Source: an uncultured Parvularculaceae bacterium
GTDB taxonomy: Bacteria > Pseudomonadota > Alphaproteobacteria > Caulobacterales > Parvularculaceae
Direction: 5' to 3'
Length of the DNA stretch: 64,000 nucleotides
Assembly (NCBI GenBank): GCA_947259375.1
Contig: CAMYLZ010000008.1
Location: 90,534-154,533, forward strand
Every line of letters starts with the position of its first letter. Position 1 is the stretch's first letter. This document shows positions 54,107 through 64,000 of the stretch, piece by piece. A program made the position numbers and the translations under genes. The notes beneath the pieces are model-generated. The model was not told the origin of the DNA. It saw only the letters and a program-made list of their open reading frames with translations, and ran no database searches.

Positions 54107-54652
54107 TTATTCTGCAGCGGCCGGTGTCGGCTCCTCATCACCAGCGGTTTTCGGCTCCTCCGCCGGCTTGGCGGCGGTGCGGCGCGGCGCGCGCTTACGG
54201 CGCGGCTTTTTTTCCGCCTCAGCAGGCTTGTCGTCCGCCTCAGGTGAAGACTCGCCCGACGTTTCTTCTTCCGCAGCCGGCGCCTCGGTCTCACTGGCGC
54301 CATTGCGTCGCGGCGCACGAGCACGCCGCGGCTCACGGTTGCTGCTACGCTCATCGTCGCCTGAATCGACAGACGGCTGTTCGTTGTCGCCTTCTTGCTG
54401 TGATTGTTGCGGCTGTTGTTGCTGCTGATTGGCCTGCGCCGCGCGGATCATGCGGTAATAGTGCTCTGCGTGCTGAAGGTAGCTCTCAGCCTTGATCCGG
54501 TCGCCTGCTGAAGACGCATCACGCGCCAAAGCCTGATATTTATCGAATATCTGGTTAGCGGTGCCGCGAATGCGGACATCGGGTCCATTCGAGTCAAGCG
54601 CTCTGTTCGGGTTGACGCCCTGACGGCGGCGTTGATTGCGACCACGCTTCAT
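54107..54652 (-). CDS. DUF4167 domain protein
   Basis: 181 aa. The N-terminal 70 residues 'RRRQGVNPNRALDSNGPDVRIRGTANQIFDKYQALARDA' and 'RIKAESYLQHAEHYYRMIRAAQ' are the conserved DUF4167 domain of alphaproteobacteria. The rest is disordered: a Gln tract, then alternating acidic and Arg-rich clusters and an AAAE end. It follows prfA-prmC, its usual place, suggesting a role linked to translation or RNA. A 274-bp gap separates it from prmC, so it may have its own promoter. Confidence 0.9.
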   Translation of the reverse strand: MKRGRNQRRRQGVNPNRALDSNGPDVRIRGTANQIFDKYQALARDASSAGDRIKAESYLQHAEHYYRMIRAAQANQQQQQPQQSQQEGDNEQPSVDSGDDERSSNREPRRARAPRRNGASETEAPAAEEETSGESSPEADDKPAEAEKKPRRKRAPRRTAAKPAEEPKTAGDEEPTPAAAE

Positions 54653-54926
54653 ATGTCTGCCTTTTTACAAGTTCCCCAATGCGAGACGGCCCAATGGCCA
54701 CTCTCGCGAAAAAACATGATGTCCGGATCAGGCGGCGCTGGCGCGCCATTGTTTCATTCTTGTATCTAGTTCGTTTCGCAGCATTGCTGCGGATTCACAG
54801 AACCGACTGTTTCCTTATCGGGACCTGACGGTTGTCGGATTTCAGATTATGGCCGCAGCCGAACGAATACGTTCCAAAGCGCTGCGCCCCTCATCGCCAT
54901 GTATGATAGGCGGTTGGCCGGGCATT

Positions 54927-55817
54927 TCAATCCTTTTTTTGCCCGTTTCGGTCAAAGGCGACGCCGCGCGGCCGGCCGGCAAGGTCATAAATAGTTAAGA
55001 TTTGCCCATTCCCGAGCTGCGCAGACCGAACCAGCGCACTGAGCTCGCCCGTCTGGTCAAAGCCGCATTCCAGCATCACAAGTGCGTTTGGCGCCAGAAA
55101 TGGCGAAATCTGTGACAATATGGAGCGCATTGCATCAAGCCCATCAGCGCCCGCAAACAGCGCGCCGTGCGGTTCATAGCCAGACACGTCGCGCATCAGG
55201 CCCTCCCGGTCCTGGTCGCGAATATAAGGCGGATTGGCGATAATGATGTCGAAATGACCCGATAGCGGCGCAAACCAGTCGCCTTCGAGGAAAACGGCGC
55301 GGTCCGCCATCCCGAGATTACGCGCATTGTCCTCAGCCACCGCCAACGCTGCGGCAGACCGGTCGACGCCGACGCCTGACGCATTCTCATATTCGTTGAG
55401 CAACGCCAAAAGCAGGCAGCCCGAACCGGTCCCAAGATCGAGAATCCGCAACGGGGCCTGCCTCGGGCGGCGGGCGGCGGCCATTTCGATCAGACACTCC
55501 GAATCTTCACGCGGGATCAACACATCCGGCGTCACCCGAAACGCCATGCTCCAGAATTCCTTGACGCCAGTGATATATGCCACCGGCTCCCCCGTCGCGC
55601 GCCGTTTCAACAACGCAGCGTAACGCTCGCACGCTTTCGCACTCAGCGCGTCGCCCGAACGCTCGATGAAAACGGCATCGTCGATGCCGAGCACATGTTT
55701 CAACAGCACTTTCGCATCAAGCAGCGCGATTGGCGCATCTTTGAGATACCGCGCGCCACTGCGCAACACGGCGCCCACGGTCTCGTCATCGAAAACAGGT
55801 TGCGCGGCGTCAGGCAT
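54927..55817 (-). CDS. prmC: Peptide chain release factor N5-glutamine methyltransferase
   Basis: 296 aa. '[32 protein letters not shown]' (SAM site) and the catalytic '[12 protein letters not shown]' motif identify PrmC. It methylates the GGQ glutamine of release factors, including the PrfA encoded just upstream, whose end overlaps this start by 8 nt. Confidence 0.95.
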   Translation of the reverse strand: MPDAAQPVFDDETVGAVLRSGARYLKDAPIALLDAKVLLKHVLGIDDAVFIERSGDALSAKACERYAALLKRRATGEPVAYITGVKEFWSMAFRVTPDVLIPREDSECLIEMAAARRPRQAPLRILDLGTGSGCLLLALLNEYENASGVGVDRSAAALAVAEDNARNLGMADRAVFLEGDWFAPLSGHFDIIIANPPYIRDQDREGLMRDVSGYEPHGALFAGADGLDAMRSILSQISPFLAPNALVMLECGFDQTGELSALVRSAQLGNGQILTIYDLAGRPRGVAFDRNGQKKD

Positions 55818-56883
55818 CTTCCTGCATCGCCGCCAGCCGGTCGGCGCGATCTTGCGCGCGCAATTCCTCTATGATCGGGTCAAGGCCGTCGCCGCGAATG
55901 ACTTCATCGAGATTATGCACAGTCAGCCCGATGCGGTGGTCTGTAACCCGGCTTTGCGGAAAGTTATAGGTACGGATGCGTTCGGACCGGTCGCCTGAAC
56001 CGACCATGCCCTTGCGGGCGGCAGCGCGTTCAGCGTCGGCGCGGGCGCGCTCAGCCTCATAAAGGCGTGCACGGAGAATCTTCATGGCTTTCGCGCGATT
56101 CTTGTGCTGAGATTTTTCATCCTGCTGACTGACCACAACGCCGGTGGGAATGTGCGTGATGCGAACAGCCGAATCCGTCGTATTCACCGACTGCCCGCCC
56201 GGACCGGATGCCCGAAACACGTCGATGCGCAGATCCGCTTCGTTGATCTCTATATCCACTTCTTCCGGTTCGGGCAGCACCGCAACCGTCGCGGCAGAGG
56301 TGTGCACGCGGCCTTGCGTCTCGGTCGCCGGAACCCGCTGTACCCGGTGCACGCCTGCTTCATATTTCATCTTGGCGAAGACTCCGTCGCCGGAAACATT
56401 GGCCTGGATTTCCTTATAGCCGTTCATATCGGACTCGGAGGCGGACAGGACTTCGACTTTCCAGCCTTCAAGCTGAGCATAACGCTGATACATGCGGAAA
56501 AGGTCGCCGGCGAAAATCGCCGCTTCATCGCCGCCCGTACCGGCGCGCACTTCAAGAATGACAGAGGAATCGTCCGCCTTGTCTTTCGGCAGCAACATCA
56601 GTTGCAGCTCATGTTCAAGCCCCGGTTCCTGCTCTTTCAAATCCTGCAACTCGTCATAGGCCATTTCGGCCATTTCTTTGTCGTCGCCTTCAGACAGCTC
56701 TTCCAACTCGACCAGTTGTTTGCGAATCGAGGAAAGCACGCGCGCCTTTTCGACAACGTCTTTCAGCTCGCCATGCTCTTTCGAAAGCTTGATGATTTCG
56801 TCAGAGCCGGAGGCGGTCGACATTGCCGCTTCGATTTTTTCGAATTTGGCGACCAGCGCGTCGAGTTTTTCCTGAGGGATCAT
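55810..56883 (-). CDS. prfA: Peptide chain release factor 1
   Basis: 357 aa from ATG at 56883. The codon-recognition tripeptide is PAT in '[17 protein letters not shown]' and the catalytic GGQ in '[21 protein letters not shown]'. It ends translation at UAA and UAG. Confidence 0.96.
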   Translation of the reverse strand: MIPQEKLDALVAKFEKIEAAMSTASGSDEIIKLSKEHGELKDVVEKARVLSSIRKQLVELEELSEGDDKEMAEMAYDELQDLKEQEPGLEHELQLMLLPKDKADDSSVILEVRAGTGGDEAAIFAGDLFRMYQRYAQLEGWKVEVLSASESDMNGYKEIQANVSGDGVFAKMKYEAGVHRVQRVPATETQGRVHTSAATVAVLPEPEEVDIEINEADLRIDVFRASGPGGQSVNTTDSAVRITHIPTGVVVSQQDEKSQHKNRAKAMKILRARLYEAERARADAERAAARKGMVGSGDRSERIRTYNFPQSRVTDHRIGLTVHNLDEVIRGDGLDPIIEELRAQDRADRLAAMQEDA

Positions 56884-56961
56884 GTTTGTCTCAATCTCTA
56901 AAGCAGGTACGAAAAAACGCGCGGAGGCTCTTACCCCGCGCGTTCTCACAATCTTGCATAG

Positions 56962-58092
56962 CTACTCTGCAGCGACAGACTGCTTGGCTTCTTCCGCCTG
57001 GATTTCAGCCGCACGTTCTTCAACCAGTTCGACCAGGTGATCGACGAGTTCATCATTGTCGATTCGGTGGTCCACTTCCCCACCGAGATAGACCATGCCG
57101 TGCTCCTTGCCCGCGCCGCCGCCGGTAAAGCCGATATCTGTTTCGCGCGCTTCGCCCGGCCCATTGACCACACAGCCGATAACCGAAAGCGTCATCGGCG
57201 TCGTTATATGCGCAAGGCGTTTTTCGAGCGTTTCAACGGTTTCAATAACGTTGAACCCCTGGCGCGCGCATGACGGGCAGGAAATGACATTGACGCCGCG
57301 ATGGCGCAGGTTGAGAGATTTGAGAATATCGAACCCGGCTTTGATTTCCTCCACCGGATCGGCTGACAGCGACACGCGAATGGTATCGCCAATACCGGCC
57401 CAGAGAAGATTGCCAAGCCCAATCGCCGACTTGATCGAACCGATGCGGAGCCCGCCCGCCTCGGTCACGCCGAGATGCAACGGACAGTCGATAGCCTCGG
57501 CGAGCGCGTGATAGGCGGCGACCGTCAGGAAAACGTCCGACGCTTTTACCGAAATCTTGAACTCATGAAAGTCATTGTCCTGAAGAATTTTCGCATGGTC
57601 GAGCGCGCTTTCGACCATGGCTTCGGGACAAGGCTCGCCATATTTTTCGAGCAAGTCCTTTTCAAGCGAACCGCCATTAACGCCGATGCGCATGGAACAG
57701 CCATGATCCTTGGCCGCTTTGATCACTTCCTTGACGCGCGCTTCCGACCCGATATTGCCGGGATTGATGCGCAGGCACGCCGCGCCGGCTTCCGCCGCTT
57801 CGATGCCGCGCTTGTAGTGGAAATGGATATCCGCAACGATCGGCACCGGCGAGTTTTTGACGATGGTCGAAAGCGCTTCGGTCGATTCCTTGTCCGGGCA
57901 GGATACGCGCACAATATCGGCGCCGGCATCGGCGATATCGTTGATCTGGCGGATCGTCGCCTCTGCGTCCGATGTCAGCGTGTTGGTCATCGACTGCACC
58001 GCGATTGGCGCGCCGCCGCCAACGGGGACGTTTCCGACCATGATCTGCCGGCTTTGACGGCGTTCAATATCGCGCCACGGACGCACTGACAT
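56962..58092 (-). CDS. ispG: 4-hydroxy-3-methylbut-2-en-1-yl diphosphate synthase
   Basis: 376 aa from ATG at 58092. '[19 protein letters not shown]', '[10 protein letters not shown]', and 4Fe-4S Cys in '[13 protein letters not shown]' and '[10 protein letters not shown]' identify IspG of the MEP isoprenoid pathway. It lies downstream of the RodZ-like gene and 78 nt upstream of prfA. Confidence 0.96.
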   Translation of the reverse strand: MSVRPWRDIERRQSRQIMVGNVPVGGGAPIAVQSMTNTLTSDAEATIRQINDIADAGADIVRVSCPDKESTEALSTIVKNSPVPIVADIHFHYKRGIEAAEAGAACLRINPGNIGSEARVKEVIKAAKDHGCSMRIGVNGGSLEKDLLEKYGEPCPEAMVESALDHAKILQDNDFHEFKISVKASDVFLTVAAYHALAEAIDCPLHLGVTEAGGLRIGSIKSAIGLGNLLWAGIGDTIRVSLSADPVEEIKAGFDILKSLNLRHRGVNVISCPSCARQGFNVIETVETLEKRLAHITTPMTLSVIGCVVNGPGEARETDIGFTGGGAGKEHGMVYLGGEVDHRIDNDELVDHLVELVEERAAEIQAEEAKQSVAAE

Positions 58093-58237
58093 GGGACTGC
58101 CCTTTTTGCTGGTTTGCACAATCAATCGCGGCGCCGCCTTGGCGGCCCCGCTTTCACGGCACGGTTTATCTTATCGTTCATGCCGGTGCAAACGGCGAAT
58201 TCCAGGCATATTGGGCGCGCTGGAAACAGGTCGCGCC

Positions 58238-59068
58238 TCAGGGCCGGGAAAAGGTGAAACTATGGGTCTGGTCGTAGGATGGCCGCACCGCGCCATCGAC
58301 CGTTCGCGGCTCAAACCGCCAGCGCCGCAGCGCATTGAGGGCGGCCTGATCGAAACAGTTATTGGTCGTTCCGGCGATCCGCTCCGCCGCAACGCGCCCG
58401 CCCGCCGTCACCGTGAAAGCCACGGAAACCGTCTCGACCGGCGCGGCGTTCGCCGTGCAGCTAAAAGGGTAGACCGGCTCGATGCGCTCAATAGCGCGCG
58501 CTTCGACGATGGCGCCGGCTTCCAAAGGCGGCGTCACCGCCGGCTCGGAAAATGCGGGCGCCGTGGGGCCCTCCCCCTCGCCGATGGGCGTCACCTTGCC
58601 GGTCGTTGTAATCTGCCAGGCGCTCCACAAAATGAACGCCAGGATCGCGATAAACACCGGCAGGGAAAGCTCGCCCGGCTCGGCTTGCGCGGCTTCTTCG
58701 GCCGCACCAAATTTTTCCGTCTCGATCGGCGCCGGCGCATCATAGCCCGCATCGATTTTGAACTGCTCTACGACAGCCCGCGATTCAAGCTCCAGATATT
58801 CAGCATAGGTCTTAACAAAACCGAGCGCATATGCGCGCGGCGGAAGACCGCTCGCATCGGCTGCCTCGATGGCGACCAAATGCGATTCCCTGATATGCGT
58901 TCGCGCCGCCGCCTCCGCGATGCTGGCGCCGCGCGCTTCGCGCGCCTGTGCAAGCCGCAGCCCTGAATGCGCTGCGCCATCACCGGCCGGCTCCGCGCCC
59001 ATCCGCGCGCGCGCGTCAGCCATATCCACAATTTCCGCTGATCCGCTCGCCGTCACGCCACGCCTCAT
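58238..59068 (-). CDS. RodZ-like membrane protein with a TonB C-terminal domain
   Basis: 276 aa. Residues 35-105 form a RodZ-type HTH ('LRLAQAREARGASIAEAAARTHIRESHLVAIEAAD', 'PRAYALGFVKTYAEYLEL'). A single membrane helix follows (about 135-151). Instead of the usual DUF4115 periplasmic domain, residues 192-276 match a TonB C-terminal domain: 'IERIEPVYPFSCTA', 'VAFTVTAGGRVAAERI', 'FDQAALNALRRWRFEP'. Cys204 and Cys238 could form a disulfide. GGAG precedes the ATG. The position upstream of ispG is the usual rodZ place. RodZ links MreB to the wall machinery; whether this hybrid does so, or transduces energy, is unknown. Confidence 0.85.
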   Translation of the reverse strand: MRRGVTASGSAEIVDMADARARMGAEPAGDGAAHSGLRLAQAREARGASIAEAAARTHIRESHLVAIEAADASGLPPRAYALGFVKTYAEYLELESRAVVEQFKIDAGYDAPAPIETEKFGAAEEAAQAEPGELSLPVFIAILAFILWSAWQITTTGKVTPIGEGEGPTAPAFSEPAVTPPLEAGAIVEARAIERIEPVYPFSCTANAAPVETVSVAFTVTAGGRVAAERIAGTTNNCFDQAALNALRRWRFEPRTVDGAVRPSYDQTHSFTFSRP

Positions 59069-59170
59069 TCACTCCAACGCCGACGGCCCAAGCTTATCGA
59101 AAAGCGCCGTCGGATATAACCGGCAATTATTCATTCAGCAGAATAAAGCAGCAATCCGTTAACCTTCGAT

Positions 59171-61462
59171 TTATTCGAGGACGGCGCCGTTTTCGTTCAG
59201 GAATTCGGTAAAGGCCGAGCGCAGGCTCACGATAGGCGCGGATTCGTGCGCCTTGAACCATTCCGCCGCCTTCCCGGCGTCCAGCGAGCGCACCAGCCGG
59301 CGGAACGGCCCGACAAACGCCGCCGGCACGGAAAACTGCCGCACGCCAACCCCGATAAGGGCGGCCGCCGTCACCGCATCTGTCGTTTGTTCGCCGCAAT
59401 AGGACATCGGCTTGCCGGTTTTCGATACGCGTTCGACCGTCGCTCTCAAAAAGCTTAAAAACCCCGGGTTCATGGGGTCATAACGGCGCTGCACGCGCTC
59501 TGAATCGCGATCAGCGGCAAAATAGAATTGCGCAAGGTCATTACCGCCGACCGAAAGGAAATCCACCTTTTCGGCAATCAGATCCGCGCGCCATGCCGAA
59601 GACGGCGTTTCGATCATCGCGCCGACCCGGATATTATTCGGCAATTGCTTGTCGCGGCGGCGCGCCCGATCGATTTCCCGGTCGAGCAATTCGCGAATTT
59701 CATCGACTTCGGCGGGCACCGTCACGAATGGAAACATCACGCACAGATCACGCTCTGCGGCGGCGGACAGGAGCGCGCGTAATTGCGGCCGGATCATGCC
59801 CGGCCGATCCATGGCCATGCGCGCGCCGCGCCACCCCATCGCCGGGTTCACTTCGTCGCCATGGTCCATGTAATCGGCGGTCTTGTCGCCGCCGATATCG
59901 GCGGTTCGGAACACCACCGGTTTGCCTTTCGCGAGGTCGAGCGCCTCACGGTAAAGCGCTTCTTGTGTCGCAACGCTTGGCAATTGCGTGCCGATCAGAA
60001 ATTGCAGCTCTGTCCGAAACAAGCCGACGCCCGCCGCCCCGGTTTCCTCGAGATAAGGAAGATCAAGCGCAAGCCCCGCATTCATCAGTATAGTGATATC
60101 CACGCCGTCCCTGGTCGTCGACGGCAGGTTTTTTTCGCTGGCGTAAATCGCCTGGCGTTCCTGGTAGCGCGATTGTTTCGTGCGGAATGATTCCAGCGTT
60201 TCCGGCGCCGGGCGAATGTGGATCTCGCCAGCATCGCCATCGATCACCGCCTGGTCGCCTTCCTCGGTGCGCTCCATAGCTTCGGGGGCGCCGGTGACCA
60301 TCGGGATTTTCAGCGCCCGCGCGACAATCGCCACATGCGACGTCGCCGACACTTCTCCCAGCACCAGGCCTTTTAGCCGGTTGCGGTCGCATTCGAGCAA
60401 CTCGGCCGGCCCCATGGTCCGTGCAAAAAGGATCGTCTCTTCATGCAAGATGCGCTTGCCGCCGTTTTTCTCGCCGGCAAGCAGACGCAAGAGCCGGTTC
60501 GACAAATCGTCAAGATCATGCAGGCGTTCGCGCAGATAAGGATCGCGCGATTGCGACAGGCGCGCGCGATTTTCCGCCTTCACCTGCTCCACCGCCGACT
60601 CGGCCGTGAGGCCGGAAAACACCGCTGCGCGCAATCGGTCCTTCCAGCCGCGATCATAGGCGAACAGCCGATAGGTCTCGAGCACTTCGCGCGACACGCC
60701 GCCAAGCGATGCATTCGAGGCCAGCATCTCGTCAACAACGCGGCGCAATTCGCTCAGGCCGTCTTCGAGTCGCGCAGCTTCGGCCGCCGGGGCTGCCGCG
60801 AAGACCTTATGCTTGGGCGTCGGCGGTTGCAGGAATACCGCGCGGCCAAGCGCGATACCGGAAACAATGCCGAAGCCTTTGACCTTTTCGGGCCCGTGCA
60901 GCATGGCGCCGACGGCCTCGGTCTCCTCCTGGCTCAGCAGCTCGCCCGAAGCAGAGATTTCCGCAAGCAGCGTCGCCACCGCCTGCACCGCTTCGATCTC
61001 GCCATGCGTATATTCGCGCCGCGCCTTGTTCTGCACGACAAGCACGCCGAGAGTCTTGCCGGAACGGATTAGCGGCACGCCGAGGAATGAATGCAACGGG
61101 TCTTCGCCGGTTTCCGGGCGATAGGCGAAGGCCGGGTGCTTCGGCGCCTGCGAGGTCACCAGCGGGCTGTGCCGCGCCGCCACCAGGCCGACAAGCCCCT
61201 CGCCCCATTTCAAACGGGTTTTGTGCACCGCCGCCGGATTGAGGCCCTCGGTAGAATAAAGTTCAAGATCATTATCCGGCCGGCGCAGGTAAATGGAGCA
61301 CACATCGGCAACAACGTGGATCGCGATAACGCGCGTCAAATGATCGAGACGATCCTGCGCGCTGCCTTCTTTCGCGACAGCATCGCGCATGCTCTTCAAG
61401 AGCACCGTTATGCCATGTTCTCCATGCCCGCCATGCGGCGGCCGTGTGCGTTCAACACTCAT
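59171..61462 (-). CDS. ptsP: Phosphoenolpyruvate-protein phosphotransferase of the nitrogen PTS (EI-Ntr)
   Basis: 763 aa. An N-terminal GAF domain (about residues 20-165, 'CSIYLRRPDNDLELYSTEGL') precedes the enzyme I domains with phospho-His in 'GEVSATSHVAIVARALKIPMVTG' and 'LFRTELQFLI', plus PEP-site 'MIETPSSAWRADLIAEKVDFLSVGGNDLAQFYFAADR'. It passes phosphate from PEP to NPr to report carbon/nitrogen status. Follows lysC by 9 nt. Confidence 0.96.
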   Translation of the reverse strand: MSVERTRPPHGGHGEHGITVLLKSMRDAVAKEGSAQDRLDHLTRVIAIHVVADVCSIYLRRPDNDLELYSTEGLNPAAVHKTRLKWGEGLVGLVAARHSPLVTSQAPKHPAFAYRPETGEDPLHSFLGVPLIRSGKTLGVLVVQNKARREYTHGEIEAVQAVATLLAEISASGELLSQEETEAVGAMLHGPEKVKGFGIVSGIALGRAVFLQPPTPKHKVFAAAPAAEAARLEDGLSELRRVVDEMLASNASLGGVSREVLETYRLFAYDRGWKDRLRAAVFSGLTAESAVEQVKAENRARLSQSRDPYLRERLHDLDDLSNRLLRLLAGEKNGGKRILHEETILFARTMGPAELLECDRNRLKGLVLGEVSATSHVAIVARALKIPMVTGAPEAMERTEEGDQAVIDGDAGEIHIRPAPETLESFRTKQSRYQERQAIYASEKNLPSTTRDGVDITILMNAGLALDLPYLEETGAAGVGLFRTELQFLIGTQLPSVATQEALYREALDLAKGKPVVFRTADIGGDKTADYMDHGDEVNPAMGWRGARMAMDRPGMIRPQLRALLSAAAERDLCVMFPFVTVPAEVDEIRELLDREIDRARRRDKQLPNNIRVGAMIETPSSAWRADLIAEKVDFLSVGGNDLAQFYFAADRDSERVQRRYDPMNPGFLSFLRATVERVSKTGKPMSYCGEQTTDAVTAAALIGVGVRQFSVPAAFVGPFRRLVRSLDAGKAAEWFKAHESAPIVSLRSAFTEFLNENGAVLE

Positions 61463-61471
61463 TTTCGCCGA

Positions 61472-62737
61472 TCAGTTCTGCGCCGCGTGCTTCGGCGCAT
61501 CCAGTCCATAGGCCTCATGCAGAATGCGCACGGCGTATTCCGCCGCATCCGCATTGATCAGGACGCTGATTTTAATTTCCGATGTCGAAATGTTCTGTAT
61601 ATTGATGCCTTTTTCCGCCAGCGTCCTGAACATTGTCGCCGCAACGCCTGCGTGGCTCTTCATGCCGACGCCGATCACCGACACTTTGGCAATGTTTCGG
61701 TCCGATTGCAGCGCCTTGAAACCAATCTCCCCCTGCTCGGACTTCAACAACGCAACAGCGCGATCAAGATCGACTTCCTTGGTCGTAAAAGAAATGTTCG
61801 CAAATCCGTTTTCGCGCGACGCGCTCTGCACGATCATGTCGATATTGAGATTCGCCTCAGCCAGCGCATTGAATATTCGCGCAGCGCGTCCCGGCTCATC
61901 CGGCACCGCCAGAATGGTGACGGTCGCCTCGTCGAAATCGGGCGTAACGGTCGTAACGATATTCTGTTCCACAATGTCTTCCTCGTCACAGATGAGGGTT
62001 CCCGGCCCCGGCGCATCCGGCGGATCGAAACTCGATAATACCCGCACAGGCACCTTATAGGCCATGGCGAGCTCAACCGACCGGGTCTGAAGAACTTTGG
62101 CGCCCAACGACGCCATTTCCAGCATTTCCTCGTAAGAAATTTTCCCAATCCGCCGCGCATGCTTCGTCAGCCGCGGATCGGTCGTATAAACGCCGTCCAC
62201 ATCGGTATAGATATCACAGCGCGCCGCCCTGATCGCTGCCGCAAGCGCTACGGCGGACGTATCCGACCCGCCGCGGCCGAGCGTCGATATCCGCCCGTCC
62301 GGCGCGATCCCCTGAAAGCCGGCGACAATGGCGATTTCGCCGCTATCCATGGCGTCGCCGATCGCCAGCTCGTCGATCTCCTTGATGCGCGCCTTGCCAT
62401 GGGCGTTATCGGTCTTGAGCGGGATCTGCCAGCCATGCCAAGAGCGCGCGCGATAGCCCTGATTTTGCATCATCATCGCCAGCAGGCCGGAAGTCACCTG
62501 CTCGCCCGTGGCGACAACCGCGTCATATTCAATGTCCCGCGCATCGAGCGCCGGGGCCGGGTCGCCAACCTCGCGGCACAGGCCCACAAGGCGATTAGTC
62601 TCGCCAGCCATGGCGGAGACGATCACGGCGACCGAATGGCCGGCGTCGACCTCGCGGCGCACGATCGCGGCCACATGGCGGATTCGGTCCAGATTGGCGA
62701 CCGATGTGCCGCCGAACTTCATTACGATGCGGGCCAT
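61472..62737 (-). CDS. lysC: Aspartate kinase
   Basis: 421 aa from ATG at 62737. 'IVMKFGGTSVANLDRIRHVA', 'VATGEQVTSGLLAM', 'STLGRGGSDTSAVALAAAI' and two C-terminal ACT domains ('VTILAVPDEPGRAARIFNALAEANLNIDMIVQ', 'VSVIGVGMKSHAGVAATMFRTLAEKGINI') give a class with lysine/threonine feedback. First step of the aspartate amino-acid family. Divergent from ubiG. Confidence 0.96.
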   Translation of the reverse strand: MARIVMKFGGTSVANLDRIRHVAAIVRREVDAGHSVAVIVSAMAGETNRLVGLCREVGDPAPALDARDIEYDAVVATGEQVTSGLLAMMMQNQGYRARSWHGWQIPLKTDNAHGKARIKEIDELAIGDAMDSGEIAIVAGFQGIAPDGRISTLGRGGSDTSAVALAAAIRAARCDIYTDVDGVYTTDPRLTKHARRIGKISYEEMLEMASLGAKVLQTRSVELAMAYKVPVRVLSSFDPPDAPGPGTLICDEEDIVEQNIVTTVTPDFDEATVTILAVPDEPGRAARIFNALAEANLNIDMIVQSASRENGFANISFTTKEVDLDRAVALLKSEQGEIGFKALQSDRNIAKVSVIGVGMKSHAGVAATMFRTLAEKGINIQNISTSEIKISVLINADAAEYAVRILHEAYGLDAPKHAAQN

Positions 62738-62846
62738 GAATAAACGCCTGCGTGCTATTGCCCTCTTGCCCCCGACCGCCGGAGACATAATGTCGGAGCA
62801 TGTCTAGAAAGCGGCGGACCCCAAAGCAAGCGAGGAAAAATCGAAA

Positions 62847-63632
62847 ATGGCGCAGGATCGGTTAACAACAGCGCCAGACGAAGAGCAAAATAGCGCTGGC
62901 AAAACCACAATTGACCCGTCGGAGATAGAAAAATTCGCCGCCATCGCCGATGAGTGGTGGGACCCTTTTGGTAAATTCAAGCCGCTGCACAAGTTCAATC
63001 CGATTCGCCTCGCCTATATTCGCGACGGCGTATGCGCGCATTTCGGGCGCGACCGGCGGGCGAAGAAACCGCTTGAAGGGCTGCGCCTGATTGATATTGG
63101 TTGCGGCGGCGGGCTGGTCGCCGAGCCCATGCGCCGGCTCGGCGCTGACGTGACCGCGATCGACGCATCCGAGCGCAACATTAAAACCGCCCTCGCCCAT
63201 GCGGCGCCCCTGGGGCTCGACATCGACTATCGCGCGACCACTGTTGAAGCGCTCATTGAAGCGGGCGAGCCGCCCTTCGACACCGTTCTCAATCTCGAAG
63301 TGGTCGAGCATGTGGCGGATGTCGATTTGTTCCTCGAAGCCTCCGCCAGCCTGTTAAAGCCGAACGGCGTCATGATCATGGCGACCATCAATCGGACGAT
63401 GAAAGCACTGATGCTCGCCAAGATCGGCGCCGAATACGTCCTGCGCTGGCTGCCGGCGGGCACCCATGACCCGCGCAAATTCGTCAAGCCCGACGAAGCA
63501 AAAGCCGCGCTTGCCCGCGCCGGCCTCACCGTCACGGCGCAAGCCGGCGTTGCTTATAATCCGCTGATGGATATCTGGCGCATCTCCGACGACACCGACG
63601 TCAATTACATGCTGACCGCGGTGAAACGGTGA
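62847..63632 (+). CDS. ubiG: Bifunctional ubiquinone 3-O-methyltransferase
   Basis: 261 aa. '[31 protein letters not shown]', SAM motif '[29 protein letters not shown]' and '[15 protein letters not shown]' are diagnostic of UbiG. It performs both O-methylations in ubiquinone synthesis. Confidence 0.95.
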   Translation: MAQDRLTTAPDEEQNSAGKTTIDPSEIEKFAAIADEWWDPFGKFKPLHKFNPIRLAYIRDGVCAHFGRDRRAKKPLEGLRLIDIGCGGGLVAEPMRRLGADVTAIDASERNIKTALAHAAPLGLDIDYRATTVEALIEAGEPPFDTVLNLEVVEHVADVDLFLEASASLLKPNGVMIMATINRTMKALMLAKIGAEYVLRWLPAGTHDPRKFVKPDEAKAALARAGLTVTAQAGVAYNPLMDIWRISDDTDVNYMLTAVKR

Positions 63633-63653
63633 GTGCAGATCGGGTGGTCGTAG

Positions 63654-63680
63654 GGCGCATTAAGCGAAGCGCAATGCACC
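63654..63680. repeat. REP-like hairpin upstream of the RAYT gene
   Basis: GGCGCATT and AATGCACC arms (one mismatch) enclose the very stable mini-hairpin GCGAAGC. It lies 42 bp before the RAYT start codon. RAYT transposases are typically flanked by such imperfect palindromes. Confidence 0.7.
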
Positions 63681-63722
63681 GCTCCCCTATCGGCCCGAAG
63701 CGGTTCCAGCTAATTTGGCTCC

Positions 63723-64000
63723 ATGCCCAATTACCGGCGCCTATTCGTTCCCGGCGGGAACTATTTCTTCACCGTCAACCTGCTTGACCGGCGCCAATCG
63801 CTGTTGACGGATCATATAGGCGCCCTGCGCGCCGCTTACGGATATGTTCAATCGCACCATCCCTTCGAAACCATCGCTATCTGCGTTTTGCCTGAGCATC
63901 TCCACTGCATCTGGCGATTGCCGCCAGACGACGATTTCGCAGGTCGTTGGCGAATGATAAAATCACGGTTCTCGAAATCATTGCCGAAGTCAGTTGATAC
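63723..64000 (+). CDS. REP-associated tyrosine transposase (RAYT), cut by window end
   Basis: The first 92 codons are open to the window edge. 'MPNYRRLFVPGGNYFFTVNLLDRR', the HUH-type metal motif 'ICVLPEHLHCIWRLP' and 'GRWRMIKSRFSKSLPKS' are typical of IS200-like RAYT proteins, domesticated transposases that process REP palindromes. The catalytic Tyr would lie beyond the window. A REP-like hairpin precedes it. Confidence 0.88.
   Translation, partial: MPNYRRLFVPGGNYFFTVNLLDRRQSLLTDHIGALRAAYGYVQSHHPFETIAICVLPEHLHCIWRLPPDDDFAGRWRMIKSRFSKSLPKSVD

Noticed and set aside
1..64000. CRISPR array, prophage or integrative element
   Set aside because: No regularly spaced repeats, integrase, phage structural genes or cas genes were seen; the only mobile-type gene is the truncated RAYT.

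Overview
This 64 kb window reads as core chromosome of a GC-rich, Gram-negative alphaproteobacterium, most likely from the Hyphomonadaceae/Parvularculaceae side of the class. The family is an inference from gene order. The evidence is the sets pcm-tolC-popZ, folK-rpoZ-rsh-pyrE-pdxJ-acpS-lepB-rnc-era-recO, lysC-ptsP, prfA-prmC-DUF4167 and rodZ-ispG, together with PopZ and DUF4167, both alphaproteobacterial proteins. No rRNA operon, prophage, CRISPR array or complete insertion sequence is visible.

Layout. 1-3.9 kb (minus): a partial S9 prolyl oligopeptidase lipoprotein, popZ, a TolC-family outer-membrane protein and an isoaspartyl methyltransferase. 4.0-10.4 kb (plus): tRNA-Cys and a tripartite RND efflux operon (outer-membrane factor, adaptor, permease). 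10.4-10.8 kb: a gene-free stretch with three inverted repeats, then tRNA-Asn. 11-12.4 kb: an OprO/OprP-like porin behind a three-repeat Pho box. 12.5-19.4 kb: a compact sucrose/fructoside locus (ROK fructokinase, MFS transporter, GH68-like enzyme, LacI regulator, TonB-dependent receptor) with matching palindromic operators in front of both transport units. 19.5-34 kb (mostly minus): parC and the recO/era/rnc/lepB/acpS/pdxJ/pyrE/rsh/rpoZ/folK housekeeping run, interrupted by a membrane-hydrolase gene pair, an FkbM methyltransferase and a secreted protein with an internally duplicated domain. 33.9-37 kb (plus): NYN-domain protein, family 5 uracil-DNA glycosylase, a membrane protein and a gluzincin-like lipoprotein. 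37-41.4 kb: smpB-dapA facing a lytic transglycosylase. 41.5-47.3 kb: tRNA-Ser, an ArsR/hydrolase divergon, a CAU tRNA, a SIMPL lipoprotein, an M28 peptidase, a secreted unknown and YegP. 47.4-53.9 kb (plus): UvrD helicase, AhpD-like enzyme, TraB/TIKI-like protein, PrmA and an M24 aminopeptidase P. 54-62.8 kb (minus): DUF4167, prmC, prfA, ispG, a RodZ-like protein with a TonB C-terminal domain, ptsP and lysC. 62.8-64 kb (plus): ubiG, a REP-like hairpin and a truncated RAYT transposase.

The points most worth following are the LacI regulon with its cytoplasmic GH68 enzyme, the triple Pho box upstream of the porin, the RodZ-TonB_C hybrid, EF-hand-like calcium loops in two outer-membrane proteins, and the duplicated secreted domain encoded inside the era-recO block. 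Functions are assigned from motifs and gene context read by eye; no database search was run.
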